Positions 9,496 through 18,075 of a DNA stretch of 64,000 nt are shown here, piece by piece. The first letter of the stretch is position 1. The number at the start of each line of letters is the position of its first letter. The stretch covers positions 124,001 to 188,000 of the IMG/VR virus record IMGVR_UViG_3300009184_000029, one strand, 5' to 3'. A model generated the notes under the pieces. The model had not been told where the DNA came from. It worked only from the letters and a program-made list of their open reading frames with translations, and did not search any database. The translations under genes were made by a program, and so were the position numbers. Origin of the DNA: a virus.

Positions 9496-12276
9496 ATGAT
9501 ATCTAACGAAGAAATTGAAAATTTCCTACAAGGAAATGACGATGAAAAATACATCATCGGAGTAGAATACGATTATGTCAAAGATTGTGTTTGGAAAATA
9601 ATAGAACACCCACTTCATGGAAAACAAATTAAGAAAGATACTTTTATCCCATTTGCATGGGTTGGTGACTTACGTGGGTTAAACTTCTATCAATCATCAA
9701 AAGCATTACAGAAAGAAGCGATGACAAAACATAAGATTGTCATTGAAAAATTACGTACAGACGGAAATGAAAGATTGGAGAAAGGTTTGACATTTATGGT
9801 TAAATCCCTAAATGGTTATCGTTCTTTAATACAATTCTTTAGAGATGGTGGTGTTGACCCATGGGGTGAAAGAACTAAAGGATTAATCCTTATCCTACCT
9901 CCTGTTGAACAATTTTTGGTTACAAAAGAAAAACGACTATTTAAAGGATTTGATGATTACAATAGTATCACAAGGTTTGTATTTGACTTGGAGACGACCG
10001 CATTAGAACCAAAGGATGGTCGTATCTTTATGATAGGGATAAAAACCAATAAAGGTTTTAGTCAGGTAATTGAGTGTTCAACTGAAGAACAAGAAAGAGA
10101 CGGTATTATCAAATTTTTTAATACTATAGATGAACTTAAACCAAGTATCATTGCATCTTACAACGGATTTAACTTTGACTGGTTTTGGATATTTGAAAGG
10201 GCAAAATCATTAGGATTAGACATTAAGAAAGTGGCTAAAACTCTTAATCCAATTAACCCAATCAAACAATCTGAAAGTATGTTAAAACTTGCAAACGAGG
10301 TTGAGAGATTTAATCAGACATCTATGTGGGGGTATAATGTTGTGGACACATTACACGCAGTTAGAAGAGCCCAAGCAATTAATTCGTCTATCAAGTCTGC
10401 GGGTTTGAAGTATATTACCCAATATATTAAGGCAGAAGCCGCTGACCGTGTTTATATTGACCACACAGATATTGGTCCGTTTTATGCGAAAAAAGAAGAG
10501 TATTGGTTAAATATCCAAAACGGAAAATATAAGAAAGTGGGAGTTGACCCCACAATTGACGAAGCGTGTTCTAAACATTCAAATGTTTATATTAAAACAA
10601 CGGGTGATAATTTGGTTGAACGATATCTTGACGATGACTTGGAGGAAACTCTAACAGTTGATGAAGAATTCAATCAGGGGTCATTTCTACTTGCATCTTT
10701 GGTCCCAACAACATATGAAAGGGTTTCTACTATGGGAACTGCAACATTATGGGAAATCCAAATGAGAGCTTGGTCATACAAACATATGTTAGCAATTCCT
10801 AAAAAGAATGAAAAGACAGAATTTGTGGGAGGGTTATCCCGACTACTTAAAGTAGGATATTCAACAGACGTATTGAAACTTGACTTCTCGTCACTTTATC
10901 CTTCAATACAACTTGTTCATGATGTATTCCCAACTTGTGATATTACAGGAGCGATGAAGGGAATGTTAAATTACTTCCGTAATACACGTATCAAGTATAA
11001 AAACTTGGCAAAGGAATATGCAGATATTGATAAGAAACAATCAACATCTTACGATAGAAAACAATTACCGATTAAAATTTTCATCAACTCGATGTTCGGG
11101 GCACTATCAGCTCCACAGGTATATCACTGGGGTGATATGTATATGGGTGAACAGATTACTTGTACAGGTCGACAATATTTACGTCAGATGTTAAGATTTT
11201 TTATGAAACGAGGTTATACAGCATTAGTATGTGATACGGATGGTATGAACTTCTCATTACCTGAAGGTGGCGTGGATGATAGAACTTATATCGGTAAGGG
11301 TAAAAATTGGTTAGTTAAGGAAGGTAAGGAATACAAAGGATTTGATGCGGATGTTGCCGAGTTTAATGATATGTTTATGAAAGGTGCAATGGGTCTTGAT
11401 TGTGATGGGACTTGGAAGTCCTGTATGAATATTGCTCGTAAGAACTACGCAACAATGGAACATAATGGTAAGATTAAACTAACAGGTAATTCTATTAAGA
11501 GTAAAAAACTACCCCTGTATATTGAAGACTTCTTGGATAAAGGGATTAAGATGCTACTCGAAGGTAATGGACAAGATTTTGTTGAATGGTATTACGAATA
11601 CTTGGAAGTAATCTTTAACCAACAGATTCCGTTAATGAAAATTGCCCAAAGAGCAAAGGTTAAATTATCAATTGACGATTATAACAAACGTTCAAAAGAA
11701 AAAACCAAAGCGGGTAATGAAATGTCTCGTATGGCACATATGGAATTAGCAATTAGAGATGGAATTGCAGTTAGTTTAGGGGATGTAATATTCTATGTAA
11801 ATAATGGTCTTAAAGCATCACACGGGGATGTTCAGAAAGTTAACGATAAAATGAGTAAGAAAGATAAGGACGCTTACATTGCTCTACACGGAAAACCTCC
11901 TGTTTTAGGTTCAACTATCCAACTTAATTGTTACCGTCTTAACCCATCTGAATTAGAATCAAATCCTAATATGACAGGTGAATATAACATAGCCAGAGCT
12001 ATTGTGACTTTTAATAAAAGAATTGAACCGTTGTTAATTGTATTTGGTGAAGAAGTTAGAAATAATCTAATTGTTAGTGACCCTAAAGACAGAGGTTTGT
12101 TTACCAAACAACAATGTAAATTAATCAATGGTATACCGTTTGAAAATGGTGACCAAGATAGTATTGAGGATTTGTTAACTATTACAGAACAAGAAAAAGT
12201 ATATTGGGGTAAACGAGGAATCGACCCTGAATACATTTACGAATTAGCTGAAGAAGGATGGGAGGATATGGTATAA
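9496..12276 (+). CDS. 43: DNA polymerase, family B (T4 gp43-like), 926 aa
   Basis: Replicative DNA polymerase with proofreading exonuclease. In order: exonuclease motif I FDLETTAL near residue 163; exo II YNGFNFDWFWI near residue 215; polymerase motif A LDFSSLYPSIQ near 461; motif B with K-I-F-I-N-S-M-F-G-A near 525-535; motif C CDTDGMNF near 578, with both catalytic aspartates. Length matches T4 gp43 (about 900 aa). I chose the ATG at 9496 over the in-frame TTG at 9442, which would put the start inside the putative promoter. It stands alone as an early/middle gene between late structural blocks. It converges on the minus-strand gene at 12279 with only 2 bases between them. Arg codons include CGT and CGA, unlike the AGA-dominated fibre genes. 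Confidence 0.95.
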   Translation: MISNEEIENFLQGNDDEKYIIGVEYDYVKDCVWKIIEHPLHGKQIKKDTFIPFAWVGDLRGLNFYQSSKALQKEAMTKHKIVIEKLRTDGNERLEKGLTFMVKSLNGYRSLIQFFRDGGVDPWGERTKGLILILPPVEQFLVTKEKRLFKGFDDYNSITRFVFDLETTALEPKDGRIFMIGIKTNKGFSQVIECSTEEQERDGIIKFFNTIDELKPSIIASYNGFNFDWFWIFERAKSLGLDIKKVAKTLNPINPIKQSESMLKLANEVERFNQTSMWGYNVVDTLHAVRRAQAINSSIKSAGLKYITQYIKAEAADRVYIDHTDIGPFYAKKEEYWLNIQNGKYKKVGVDPTIDEACSKHSNVYIKTTGDNLVERYLDDDLEETLTVDEEFNQGSFLLASLVPTTYERVSTMGTATLWEIQMRAWSYKHMLAIPKKNEKTEFVGGLSRLLKVGYSTDVLKLDFSSLYPSIQLVHDVFPTCDITGAMKGMLNYFRNTRIKYKNLAKEYADIDKKQSTSYDRKQLPIKIFINSMFGALSAPQVYHWGDMYMGEQITCTGRQYLRQMLRFFMKRGYTALVCDTDGMNFSLPEGGVDDRTYIGKGKNWLVKEGKEYKGFDADVAEFNDMFMKGAMGLDCDGTWKSCMNIARKNYATMEHNGKIKLTGNSIKSKKLPLYIEDFLDKGIKMLLEGNGQDFVEWYYEYLEVIFNQQIPLMKIAQRAKVKLSIDDYNKRSKEKTKAGNEMSRMAHMELAIRDGIAVSLGDVIFYVNNGLKASHGDVQKVNDKMSKKDKDAYIALHGKPPVLGSTIQLNCYRLNPSELESNPNMTGEYNIARAIVTFNKRIEPLLIVFGEEVRNNLIVSDPKDRGLFTKQQCKLINGIPFENGDQDSIEDLLTITEQEKVYWGKRGIDPEYIYELAEEGWEDMV

Positions 12277-12278
12277 AT

Positions 12279-12593
12279 CTATGACAGTTTTAATCCGTCA
12301 GAAGATAATATATACCAATTCGTGAACGCGAATAAAAATTCAACACATGCACCTTTACCTAAATTTAATTCATTGAACTCTTCGTCGATTAATCCTTCTT
12401 TTGTCACTATTTTAGTTTCACCTAAAGATTTAATTACGACATGATTGTTTTTTGAACTATCTAAAATAATTTTTGTTGAGTTTTTAGTTATGACAACAGA
12501 TTCACCATTAATTGTGTATTCTTCAGAATCAGTGATTACCACATCTGAACTTTTTATTGTTTTTTCAATTATTGGTGAATAAAGATTGGCCAT
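12279..12593 (-). CDS. Small bead-domain structural protein, 104 aa
   Basis: The protein consists almost entirely of beta-type sequence: alternating hydrophobic residues, ITDSEEYTI, IILDSS, and a C-terminal end GACVEFLFAFTNWYILSSDG. The ending (hydrophobic strand, Asn-Trp-Tyr-Ile, Ser-Ser-Asp-Gly) resembles the closing strand of the small domain inside the three fibre paralogues at 4925-9400, where a W also closes the domain. It could be a short fibre component or head decoration. It is the last gene of the minus-strand block, three bases after the neck-like gene. A TATTTA-like box lies 12 bases before its start. No enzyme motif; function inferred. Confidence 0.5.
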   Translation of the reverse strand: MANLYSPIIEKTIKSSDVVITDSEEYTINGESVVITKNSTKIILDSSKNNHVVIKSLGETKIVTKEGLIDEEFNELNLGKGACVEFLFAFTNWYILSSDGLKLS

Positions 12594-12595
12594 AA

Positions 12596-13717
12596 TTATA
12601 TAACGTAAATATTTCTTTGGAAAGCTCTTGTTTTCATTTGTTTTTGAAGATTTTCAGCCATTAGAGCCTCTCTTTCCAATATTTTTTCAGGTCTTAATCT
12701 TGTCAGCTTACCTTCAGCCCCTGTTAGTTCTTCAACTAATTTTAACTTTTCATCTTTACCTTCAGTACTTAAAGTTTGCCATTCTAATGTTAATTCAGAA
12801 TCAGGAGTTTTCAAACTACCACTGTACTTACCTCTAACTTTAGATAATGTTTCTTTAACTGACGCAATAAAATATTTTCTAACCCAGTTTTGAGCGGGTG
12901 AATTTAAGTCTACCCAAGAAAGTGTTTCTAAAGGTACATCAGATGGTAATTTTATAATATCGGGGTTCGCTTTTAAACAACTCGCTCTATCTTTTCCTTC
13001 GGTATCATAATACCAATACCAAACTTTACCATTCATTAAATCTGCATTTCCAAAATCAAATTTACCTCCAGGTGTTTGCATAAGATGAATTGCCTTTTTA
13101 CCATCAGGTAATGCAGTAATCCTGTAAGTTTTATCTCCGGCAATTATCCTTCTTTGTATGTTAATTTCTTGCATTCTTAACATCATATCAAATGCTGGCA
13201 TCATGAAGTATGAACCTGAATATCCCATTTGAGAATATCCCGCAGGACCACCAAAACCTCCGCCCCCTAATCCCCCAAAACTCCAAGGGTCGAATAAAAT
13301 GTTATTTTGAGATGGAGGTGTAAACCACAATAATTCATTAACTTCTCTATTTGCTGGAATCTCATAAATTTGTCTGTGCCTTTCAAGTTGGATATAGTCT
13401 TTTTTTAAAACCCAATCTCCTCCAGCTTGTAGACCGACTATTTTAGAATATGCATGAGTATATCTGTCCTCATAATCAAAACTTCTAGTTACAAATGCTC
13501 TTGCCAATGAACTAGTATCCATGTTAAGATTATATAAAGATGTCCATTGAGAATCGATTAACCAATCGTGAACAAACTGAGAATAGTCACTAATTGAAAA
13601 CTCCAATAGAGTATCCATCTGTTCGTCTTCAATTTCTATCGAACGAAGAGGTGCTCCTAAAATGTGTCTTACTTTAGTGTATAGTTGACTTCTATATGGT
13701 TCTTCAATTATTGTCAT
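12596..13717 (-). CDS. Putative neck / head-tail connector protein (gp13-like), 373 aa
   Basis: The N-terminus (residues 10-50) has the pattern V-R-H-I-L-G-A-P, I-E-I-E-D-E-Q-M, then L-L-E-F-S-I-S-D-Y, which resembles connector proteins of contractile-tailed phages (LG.P...vEltdeql...i..Ai..Y). Around 110-135 a D-Y-I-Q-L...Y-E-I-P segment also fits that family. In the middle (150-190) lies a Gly/Met-rich loop, SFGGLGGGGFGGPAGYSQMG, followed by a helix, unusual and perhaps a flexible insertion. The C-terminus is charged and helical. A TATTTAT box is 5 bases before the ATG, suggesting late expression. The gp13 assignment is from remembered family patterns and is moderate; a virion structural role is more secure. 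Confidence 0.5.
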   Translation of the reverse strand: MTIIEEPYRSQLYTKVRHILGAPLRSIEIEDEQMDTLLEFSISDYSQFVHDWLIDSQWTSLYNLNMDTSSLARAFVTRSFDYEDRYTHAYSKIVGLQAGGDWVLKKDYIQLERHRQIYEIPANREVNELLWFTPPSQNNILFDPWSFGGLGGGGFGGPAGYSQMGYSGSYFMMPAFDMMLRMQEINIQRRIIAGDKTYRITALPDGKKAIHLMQTPGGKFDFGNADLMNGKVWYWYYDTEGKDRASCLKANPDIIKLPSDVPLETLSWVDLNSPAQNWVRKYFIASVKETLSKVRGKYSGSLKTPDSELTLEWQTLSTEGKDEKLKLVEELTGAEGKLTRLRPEKILEREALMAENLQKQMKTRAFQRNIYVI

Positions 13718-13722
13718 ATTAT

Positions 13723-13729
13723 ATAAATA
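13723..13729 (-). promoter_or_regulatory. Late-type TATTTAT box before neck-like gene
   Basis: Read on the minus strand this is TATTTAT, ending 5 bases before the ATG at 13717. It matches the element found ahead of most structural transcription units here. Confidence 0.5.
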
Positions 13730-14440
13730 TTACTCAGTTTTTTTAGTGTACGTTGTGTACAGTTCATCAACAAATTTCCAATTAATTGCGTCCCAAAAGT
13801 TTTCAATATAACTGTCTTTTTTGTTTTGATATTTTAAATAAAATGCGTGTTCCCACAAGTCTAATCCAAGTATAGGGTATCCACCTTTATCGTATATATT
13901 CATTAATGGGTTTTCTTGGTTTTGGGTTGACATAACTTTCAGTCTACCACTTTTAGTAACCACTAACCAAACCCAACCTGAACCAAATCTATTTTTAGCG
14001 ACTTTTTCAAATCTTTTTTTAAATTCTGCGTAAGTACCAAAATATTTTTTAATTTCTTTGAGAACTATTCCGTATGGTTTTTGTGGTGTTGGAGATAACA
14101 TCTTCCAAAATAGAGCGTGGTTAAATGCTCCACCCGCATTATTTTTTATAGTTGTATTATATTTTGATATTTGTTTGACAATCTCAATTAGTTCAACATC
14201 TCCATAATCTTTTTTTCTTAACGCTGAATTTAATTTTTTAACATACCCCTTATAATGTTTTTGATAATGAAACTTCATAGTTTCAGGGTCAATAAATCTT
14301 CTTATAGATGAATAAGAATATGGTAATTTATCAATACCAATAGTTCTCATTTCATTAATGAAAAATTTAGGACCAAATTCAGGATTACCTAAGTTGATTT
14401 TTTTCTCTAAAGATTCAGTTATTATGTTGAGATATTTCAT
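13730..14440 (-). CDS. sod: Fe/Mn superoxide dismutase (Mn-type signature) with possible capsid-targeting N-terminus, 236 aa
   Basis: Converts superoxide to O2 and H2O2. All four metal ligands are present: H58 (MKFHYQKH), H108 (GGAFNHALFW), D194 and H198 (GLDLWEHAFYL). Also seen are FGSGWVWLV and NQENPLM. The GG before x-x-NH, together with Q175 in the STxNQ segment, is the Mn-type arrangement (Fe-type has Gln near the second His). The enzyme core begins at LPY (residues 39-41), about 30 residues later than in E. coli SodA. The extra N-terminus begins MKYLNIITES, which resembles the T4 internal-protein targeting peptide and contains I-T-E|S, a match to the gp21 protease consensus (L/I-x-E|A/S/G). 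Start: ATG at 14440; two TTG codons upstream are unlikely. A TATTTAT box is 5 bases upstream. Packaging in the virion is inference. Confidence 0.92.
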   Translation of the reverse strand: MKYLNIITESLEKKINLGNPEFGPKFFINEMRTIGIDKLPYSYSSIRRFIDPETMKFHYQKHYKGYVKKLNSALRKKDYGDVELIEIVKQISKYNTTIKNNAGGAFNHALFWKMLSPTPQKPYGIVLKEIKKYFGTYAEFKKRFEKVAKNRFGSGWVWLVVTKSGRLKVMSTQNQENPLMNIYDKGGYPILGLDLWEHAFYLKYQNKKDSYIENFWDAINWKFVDELYTTYTKKTE

Positions 14441-14445
14441 CAACA

Positions 14446-14452
14446 ATAAATA
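14446..14452 (-). promoter_or_regulatory. Late-type TATTTAT box before sod
   Basis: On the minus strand TATTTAT ends 5 bases before the chosen ATG at 14440. Its presence suggests that sod is expressed with virion genes rather than early. Confidence 0.5.
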
Positions 14453-14453
14453 C

Positions 14454-16196
14454 TTACTTATTGTTAATTTCGTTTAATATCTGTTCGACAATATCCCCTG
14501 TATTTTCAGAATCTCCCATTACAGTTTCAATTATTTGTTTTTTCTTTGTTAAGATATCGTAAATAACACCTTCAATTGTGTTATCAAACAATGGGTAGAA
14601 TATTGATACATTATTTTTTTGACCGTATCTATAGGCCCTATCTTCGGCCTGTGAATGGTCTGAGGGTACAAAAGATAAGTCATTCATAATAACGGCTTCT
14701 GCCTCAGTCAAAGTTAATCCAACACCCGCAGCTTTAATATTACCACAGAAAACTCTGATTTTATCGTTTGTTTGGAATTTGTCTACAGCGTCTTGTCTTG
14801 CGGGTTTAGAAGTTGAACCATCTAAATAAACAGAAGATTTACCAAAATGTTCATGAATCTTTTTAATCGGTTCTGTAAAATTACTAAAAATAATTACTTT
14901 TTTACCTTGTTCAATAATGTTTTCAGCAATTTCAATAGTGTGTTCTATTTTTTCTTCAGCAATTACTTGTCTGACTTTAGTTAGTTTTGAAAATTGAATT
15001 GTTAAAGATTTTGATTCTTCAATTCTATTATTGTACCAATCATAGTATTCTCCCATTAATCCCTCATATAATCGAGACTTCAATCTCAAATAAACAGGTG
15101 TTATTATTTTATCAGGTAAATCTAATACTTCAGTTTTTAATCTCCTTAAAATTTGTCTAGAAGTTCTATCCCTTAATTCTTCTAAATTTGATGCTCCTGT
15201 TACATTCCAAACTTTTTTACTACCGACTCTGAATTGATAACCATTACAGTACCTAATCGCATACGCCATCCAATTTTGACTAACAGGACTATCAATTAAT
15301 TTTAACAAATTATAATAGTTCATAGGTCTAGAGGTCATTGGGGTTCCTGTTAATAACCATAACTTTTTAACCTGTTTACAGATATCCATTATAATTTTAG
15401 TCCTTTGTGCTTGTGGATTTGAAACATAATGTGCTTCATCAATGATTATTAAATCAAACTTAGATTTAACCAACAATGAATTTTCATTATCCTTAGGGTC
15501 ATGGAAATTTTTTAAAATATCATAGTTTGATATTATATAATCTGAATCTTCAAATTTTTTACCCTCACATATGTATATTGACCTATCAGTATAATTTCTA
15601 ATTTCTCTTTCCCAATTTAATTTTAAAGATGCGGGACATATAATAAGAATTTTTTTAGCACCACTTTCTAAAGAAGCAATTATGGTTGAGGTAGTTTTAC
15701 CTAAACCCATATCGTCGGCTAAAATAAATTTATCATTTTTTAATAATCTTTCTATCGCCTCTTTTTGATGAGACAATGGGGGTCTGTTATCGTATTTTGA
15801 ATAATCTACGTTAACTTCATTTTCTTTATGTTCCTTAATTATTGCGGCTTTCGGTATCCAAAAATCGTGGATAGTGTCACCACTAAAAATTTTACCCCAT
15901 ATATGATATGCTTTATCCTTCTCAACTAATAATTTCTCAATGTAGATTTTGTCAGGTTCTTTAATAAACGGATTGTCTTCAACAAGTTTTGTGGAAAAAT
16001 AAGAATCGATTGGGACCCATTTTTTTGCAACTTTTGGAGTTACCTCATGATAATTTATAACATAATCACATTGAGCTCTTGTAGGTATGTTTTTTTTAGA
16101 CACCTCAATTTGCTTCTTAATTTTAAGAATGTAATTATTGGAACCATTATAAGATTCTAAAATTTCGATTGCTTGTTGTTCAATACTTATTGCCAT
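14454..16196 (-). CDS. SNF2-family (SMARCAL1/HARP-like) DNA helicase/translocase, 580 aa
   Basis: Superfamily 2 ATPase with the full SNF2 motif set: DDMGLGKTT (161-169, Walker A), ICPASLKLNW (Ia, 186-195), IIIDEAHYVS (II, DEAH 253-256), LTGTPMTSRP (III, 282-291), IIFSNF (IV), GVGLTLTEAE (V, 491-500) and QAEDRAYRYGQ (VI, 516-526). The first ~135 residues are a non-helicase N-terminal domain. Family members anneal or remodel DNA at stalled forks; in T4 the branch-migrating helicase is UvsW, so this gene may do that job. No UvsW, Dda or other SF1/SF2 helicase is seen elsewhere in the window. It heads the minus-strand block and diverges from the gp14-like gene. A box one base off TATTTAT lies 6 bases before the ATG. 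Confidence 0.9.
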   Translation of the reverse strand: MAISIEQQAIEILESYNGSNNYILKIKKQIEVSKKNIPTRAQCDYVINYHEVTPKVAKKWVPIDSYFSTKLVEDNPFIKEPDKIYIEKLLVEKDKAYHIWGKIFSGDTIHDFWIPKAAIIKEHKENEVNVDYSKYDNRPPLSHQKEAIERLLKNDKFILADDMGLGKTTSTIIASLESGAKKILIICPASLKLNWEREIRNYTDRSIYICEGKKFEDSDYIISNYDILKNFHDPKDNENSLLVKSKFDLIIIDEAHYVSNPQAQRTKIIMDICKQVKKLWLLTGTPMTSRPMNYYNLLKLIDSPVSQNWMAYAIRYCNGYQFRVGSKKVWNVTGASNLEELRDRTSRQILRRLKTEVLDLPDKIITPVYLRLKSRLYEGLMGEYYDWYNNRIEESKSLTIQFSKLTKVRQVIAEEKIEHTIEIAENIIEQGKKVIIFSNFTEPIKKIHEHFGKSSVYLDGSTSKPARQDAVDKFQTNDKIRVFCGNIKAAGVGLTLTEAEAVIMNDLSFVPSDHSQAEDRAYRYGQKNNVSIFYPLFDNTIEGVIYDILTKKKQIIETVMGDSENTGDIVEQILNEINNK

Positions 16197-16249
16197 ACAT
16201 CAATAAATGATATCAATTAATAATAAATGAAAATTGGATATTTATCAAT
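16197..16249. promoter_or_regulatory. Divergent promoter region
   Basis: This 53-base gap separates divergent genes. Plus-strand TATTTAT at 16239-16245 ends 4 bases before the ATG at 16250. A minus-strand CATTTAT (16203-16209, read in reverse) ends 6 bases before the helicase ATG. The gap is otherwise almost pure A/T with no other signal. Confidence 0.5.
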
Positions 16250-16765
16250 ATGTCAAATAGAAATGTACCAATTACAAGATTAGGAAAATTTTTTAGTGAG
16301 AAAGATTATGATTTAGAAGTCCGAATGGGAGAAGAATGGCTTTTAGGTGATATGAATTTTACATTAGTTTTATACGCAATTGATAGACAAAAAACTAAAA
16401 CTGACGATGTTTACGGTGAAACTCTAAGTGATGGAATTAAATTTAAACCTCCTGTAGAATTTAAAGGACTTGTACAAGTTAATGCACCTGAAAATAAATT
16501 TTTAGGTAATTCAAAAATAAATCAGGTTGAACCAGGAAATGTTAGAATTTCGATTTATTTAAAACATTTGGAAGATTTGGAAATTGATATAAATTTTGGA
16601 GATTACATTGGTTATTATGAAACTGAAAATAAAGTTAGATACTATGTAGTTAATAATGACGGTAGAGTTACTTCAGACAATAAACACACATATGCAGGTT
16701 ATAAACCTTATTACAGAACAATATTGGCGTCACCTGTAACTGAAAATGAATTTAGAGGATTATAA
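16250..16765 (+). CDS. Putative neck/tail-completion protein (possibly gp14-like), 171 aa
   Basis: The small protein contains D-D-V-Y-G-E-T around residue 51, a feature recalling the D-x-[IV]-[YF]-G-E segment of T4-type gp14 neck proteins, followed by beta-rich sequence (VRISIYLKHLEDLEIDINFGDYIGYY) and a Tyr-rich end. It is coupled to the following gp15-like gene by a TAATG overlap. In T4, gp13, gp14 and gp15 sit together at the head-tail junction; here the gp13-like gene is on the opposite strand only about 2.5 kb away. The specific assignment is weak; virion role moderate. Confidence 0.4.
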   Translation: MSNRNVPITRLGKFFSEKDYDLEVRMGEEWLLGDMNFTLVLYAIDRQKTKTDDVYGETLSDGIKFKPPVEFKGLVQVNAPENKFLGNSKINQVEPGNVRISIYLKHLEDLEIDINFGDYIGYYETENKVRYYVVNNDGRVTSDNKHTYAGYKPYYRTILASPVTENEFRGL

Positions 16766-17805
16766 TGTCGTTACCAAAAAAAGTAGTACCTAATTTGTCA
16801 TTGGTTAATCCTAAGACTGGATTATCAAGAAGAGAAGAACTTTTGGAAAGAATCCAAGAGGGGGGTACCTTTTTACCAAAGTCAATTTTACACGAAGATT
16901 TAGATAAAGGTTTTTTAGATTTTGTTAAAAATGATTTAAAATTAGTTGTAAGTGGAAAATTAGTACCTACTGTTGATATAATCATAACAACTCAAAATTG
17001 GGCTCAATTTACACAAACTTGGAATTTTCAAAATATTGATAAGAATGCGGAACCACCATTCATAACCGTAGTTAGAAGTCCTGAGGGTAAGTATGGTAGT
17101 ACACCATCATTACAATATAGAATACCTAATTCAAGACAATTTTTTTACGCTGCGGTACCAACATGGAATGGGGATAGAAAAGGGTTAGATGTATATACCA
17201 TACCACAACCAATTCCTATTGATTTAACTTTTAGTATTAAAATAATTTGCAACAGAATGAGAGAGTTAAACTCATTTAATAAAATTATTTTAGGCAAATT
17301 TTCATCAAGACAATCTTACACAAATGTTAAAGGACATTATATACCAATAATATTAAACAGTATTAGTGACGAATCTGTAAATGATTTGGAAAAGAGAAGA
17401 TATTATTCCCAAAGTTACGATTTTACAATGATGGGATTTTTAATTGATGAGGATGAATTTGAGGTTAAACCTGCGGTTAGTAGAGCATTACAATTGATTG
17501 AAGTTGATAATTCAAAAAAATTAAAAAGACCTAAAAAGTTCCCAAAAAATCCTGATACCTTTGATTTTAATTTTAATTTTAGTTCTTCTGATGATTCTCA
17601 AACACAGACAATAGAATATACATCTACTTTAAAAAATATATCCACAAATAATGTTACCACGTATTCAGTTTATATTAATAGTATTTTCTTTGGTGATAAT
17701 GTTAGTGAAATATGGATAAATCAAGGAGACACTTTAACTATTGAAATTACTAAAACAGTTTTGGGACAAGAGTCTTCTGTTAATTTTTCAGGAACGTTAA
17801 ATTAA
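16765..17805 (+). CDS. 15: Tail sheath stabiliser / completion protein (gp15-like), 346 aa
   Basis: Residues about 140-235 show the gp15 family pattern: P-x-P-I-D-L-T-F-S-I-K-I-I-C then a helix, ...H-Y-I-P-I-I-L-N-S-I-S-D-E-S, then R-R-Y-Y-S-Q-S-Y-D-F-T-M-M-G-F-L-I-D. T4 gp15 (272 aa) caps the tail tube and sheath and joins the tail to the neck. The first ~60 residues are a helical N-terminal extension. The C-terminal ~100 residues (after a Lys/Pro-rich linker, KKLKRPKKFPKNP) form an added beta-type domain not expected in gp15. It is followed by a convergent small gene and precedes the sheath gene, consistent with tail assembly. Confidence 0.65.
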   Translation: MSLPKKVVPNLSLVNPKTGLSRREELLERIQEGGTFLPKSILHEDLDKGFLDFVKNDLKLVVSGKLVPTVDIIITTQNWAQFTQTWNFQNIDKNAEPPFITVVRSPEGKYGSTPSLQYRIPNSRQFFYAAVPTWNGDRKGLDVYTIPQPIPIDLTFSIKIICNRMRELNSFNKIILGKFSSRQSYTNVKGHYIPIILNSISDESVNDLEKRRYYSQSYDFTMMGFLIDEDEFEVKPAVSRALQLIEVDNSKKLKRPKKFPKNPDTFDFNFNFSSSDDSQTQTIEYTSTLKNISTNNVTTYSVYINSIFFGDNVSEIWINQGDTLTIEITKTVLGQESSVNFSGTLN

Positions 17806-17951
17806 CCCTCTCCATATATGTCCGAATCAAGGACACAATTTTTTCTAATTAATTTCTCAACAAACTTATTAATCTTCAAACCTTTTTTTTCACAGTATTT
17901 TTTCAACACTTTATGGGTGTCTTCTGAGATTTTTAAGTTCTTAATGTTCAT
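17802..17951 (-). CDS. Small ribbon-helix-helix-type protein, 49 aa
   Basis: The short ORF begins MNIKNLKISEDTHKVLKKYC and continues with a second helix containing K-I-N-K-F-V-E-K-L-I-R. The pattern (beta strand with alternating residues, S-E-D-T-H helix start, turn at K-K-G-L-K-I, amphipathic second helix) is that of CopG/MetJ/Arc-like DNA-binding proteins. It is convergent with, and overlaps by four bases, the gp15-like gene. It may repress phage or host promoters. Start ATG at 17951 with an AT-rich upstream region shared with the sheath promoter. No homologue could be checked; a chance ORF is possible but its composition looks like a real protein. Confidence 0.65.
   Translation of the reverse strand: MNIKNLKISEDTHKVLKKYCEKKGLKINKFVEKLIRKNCVLDSDIYGEG
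17819..17844 (+). terminator. Possible weak terminator after gp15-like gene
   Basis: TGTCC (17819-17823) pairs with GGACA (17831-17835) and is followed by CAA and a run of six T. It lies inside the minus-strand small ORF. The stem is only 5 bp, so this is tentative. Confidence 0.3.
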
Positions 17952-18038
17952 ACAATATAAGTATGAATAAAAGATATTTTTTTCATACCATATTATTTTA
18001 ATTACACTGAAAGTAAAGGTTTTTGTATTTTTTCAAAG

Positions 18039-18045
18039 TATTTAT
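18039..18045 (+). promoter_or_regulatory. Late-type TATTTAT box before tail sheath gene
   Basis: TATTTAT ends 30 bases before the sheath ATG, leaving a longer A-rich leader than most units. The rest of 17952-18075 holds AT-rich sequence with no ORF. Confidence 0.45.
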
Positions 18046-18075
18046 GCAATAAATAAAAAGAAATAAAACAATAAA

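Noticed and set aside
12628-12837. Plus-strand ORF opposite the neck-like gene
   Set aside because: It has Leu/Phe-biased shadow composition and lies fully within a better-supported minus-strand gene.
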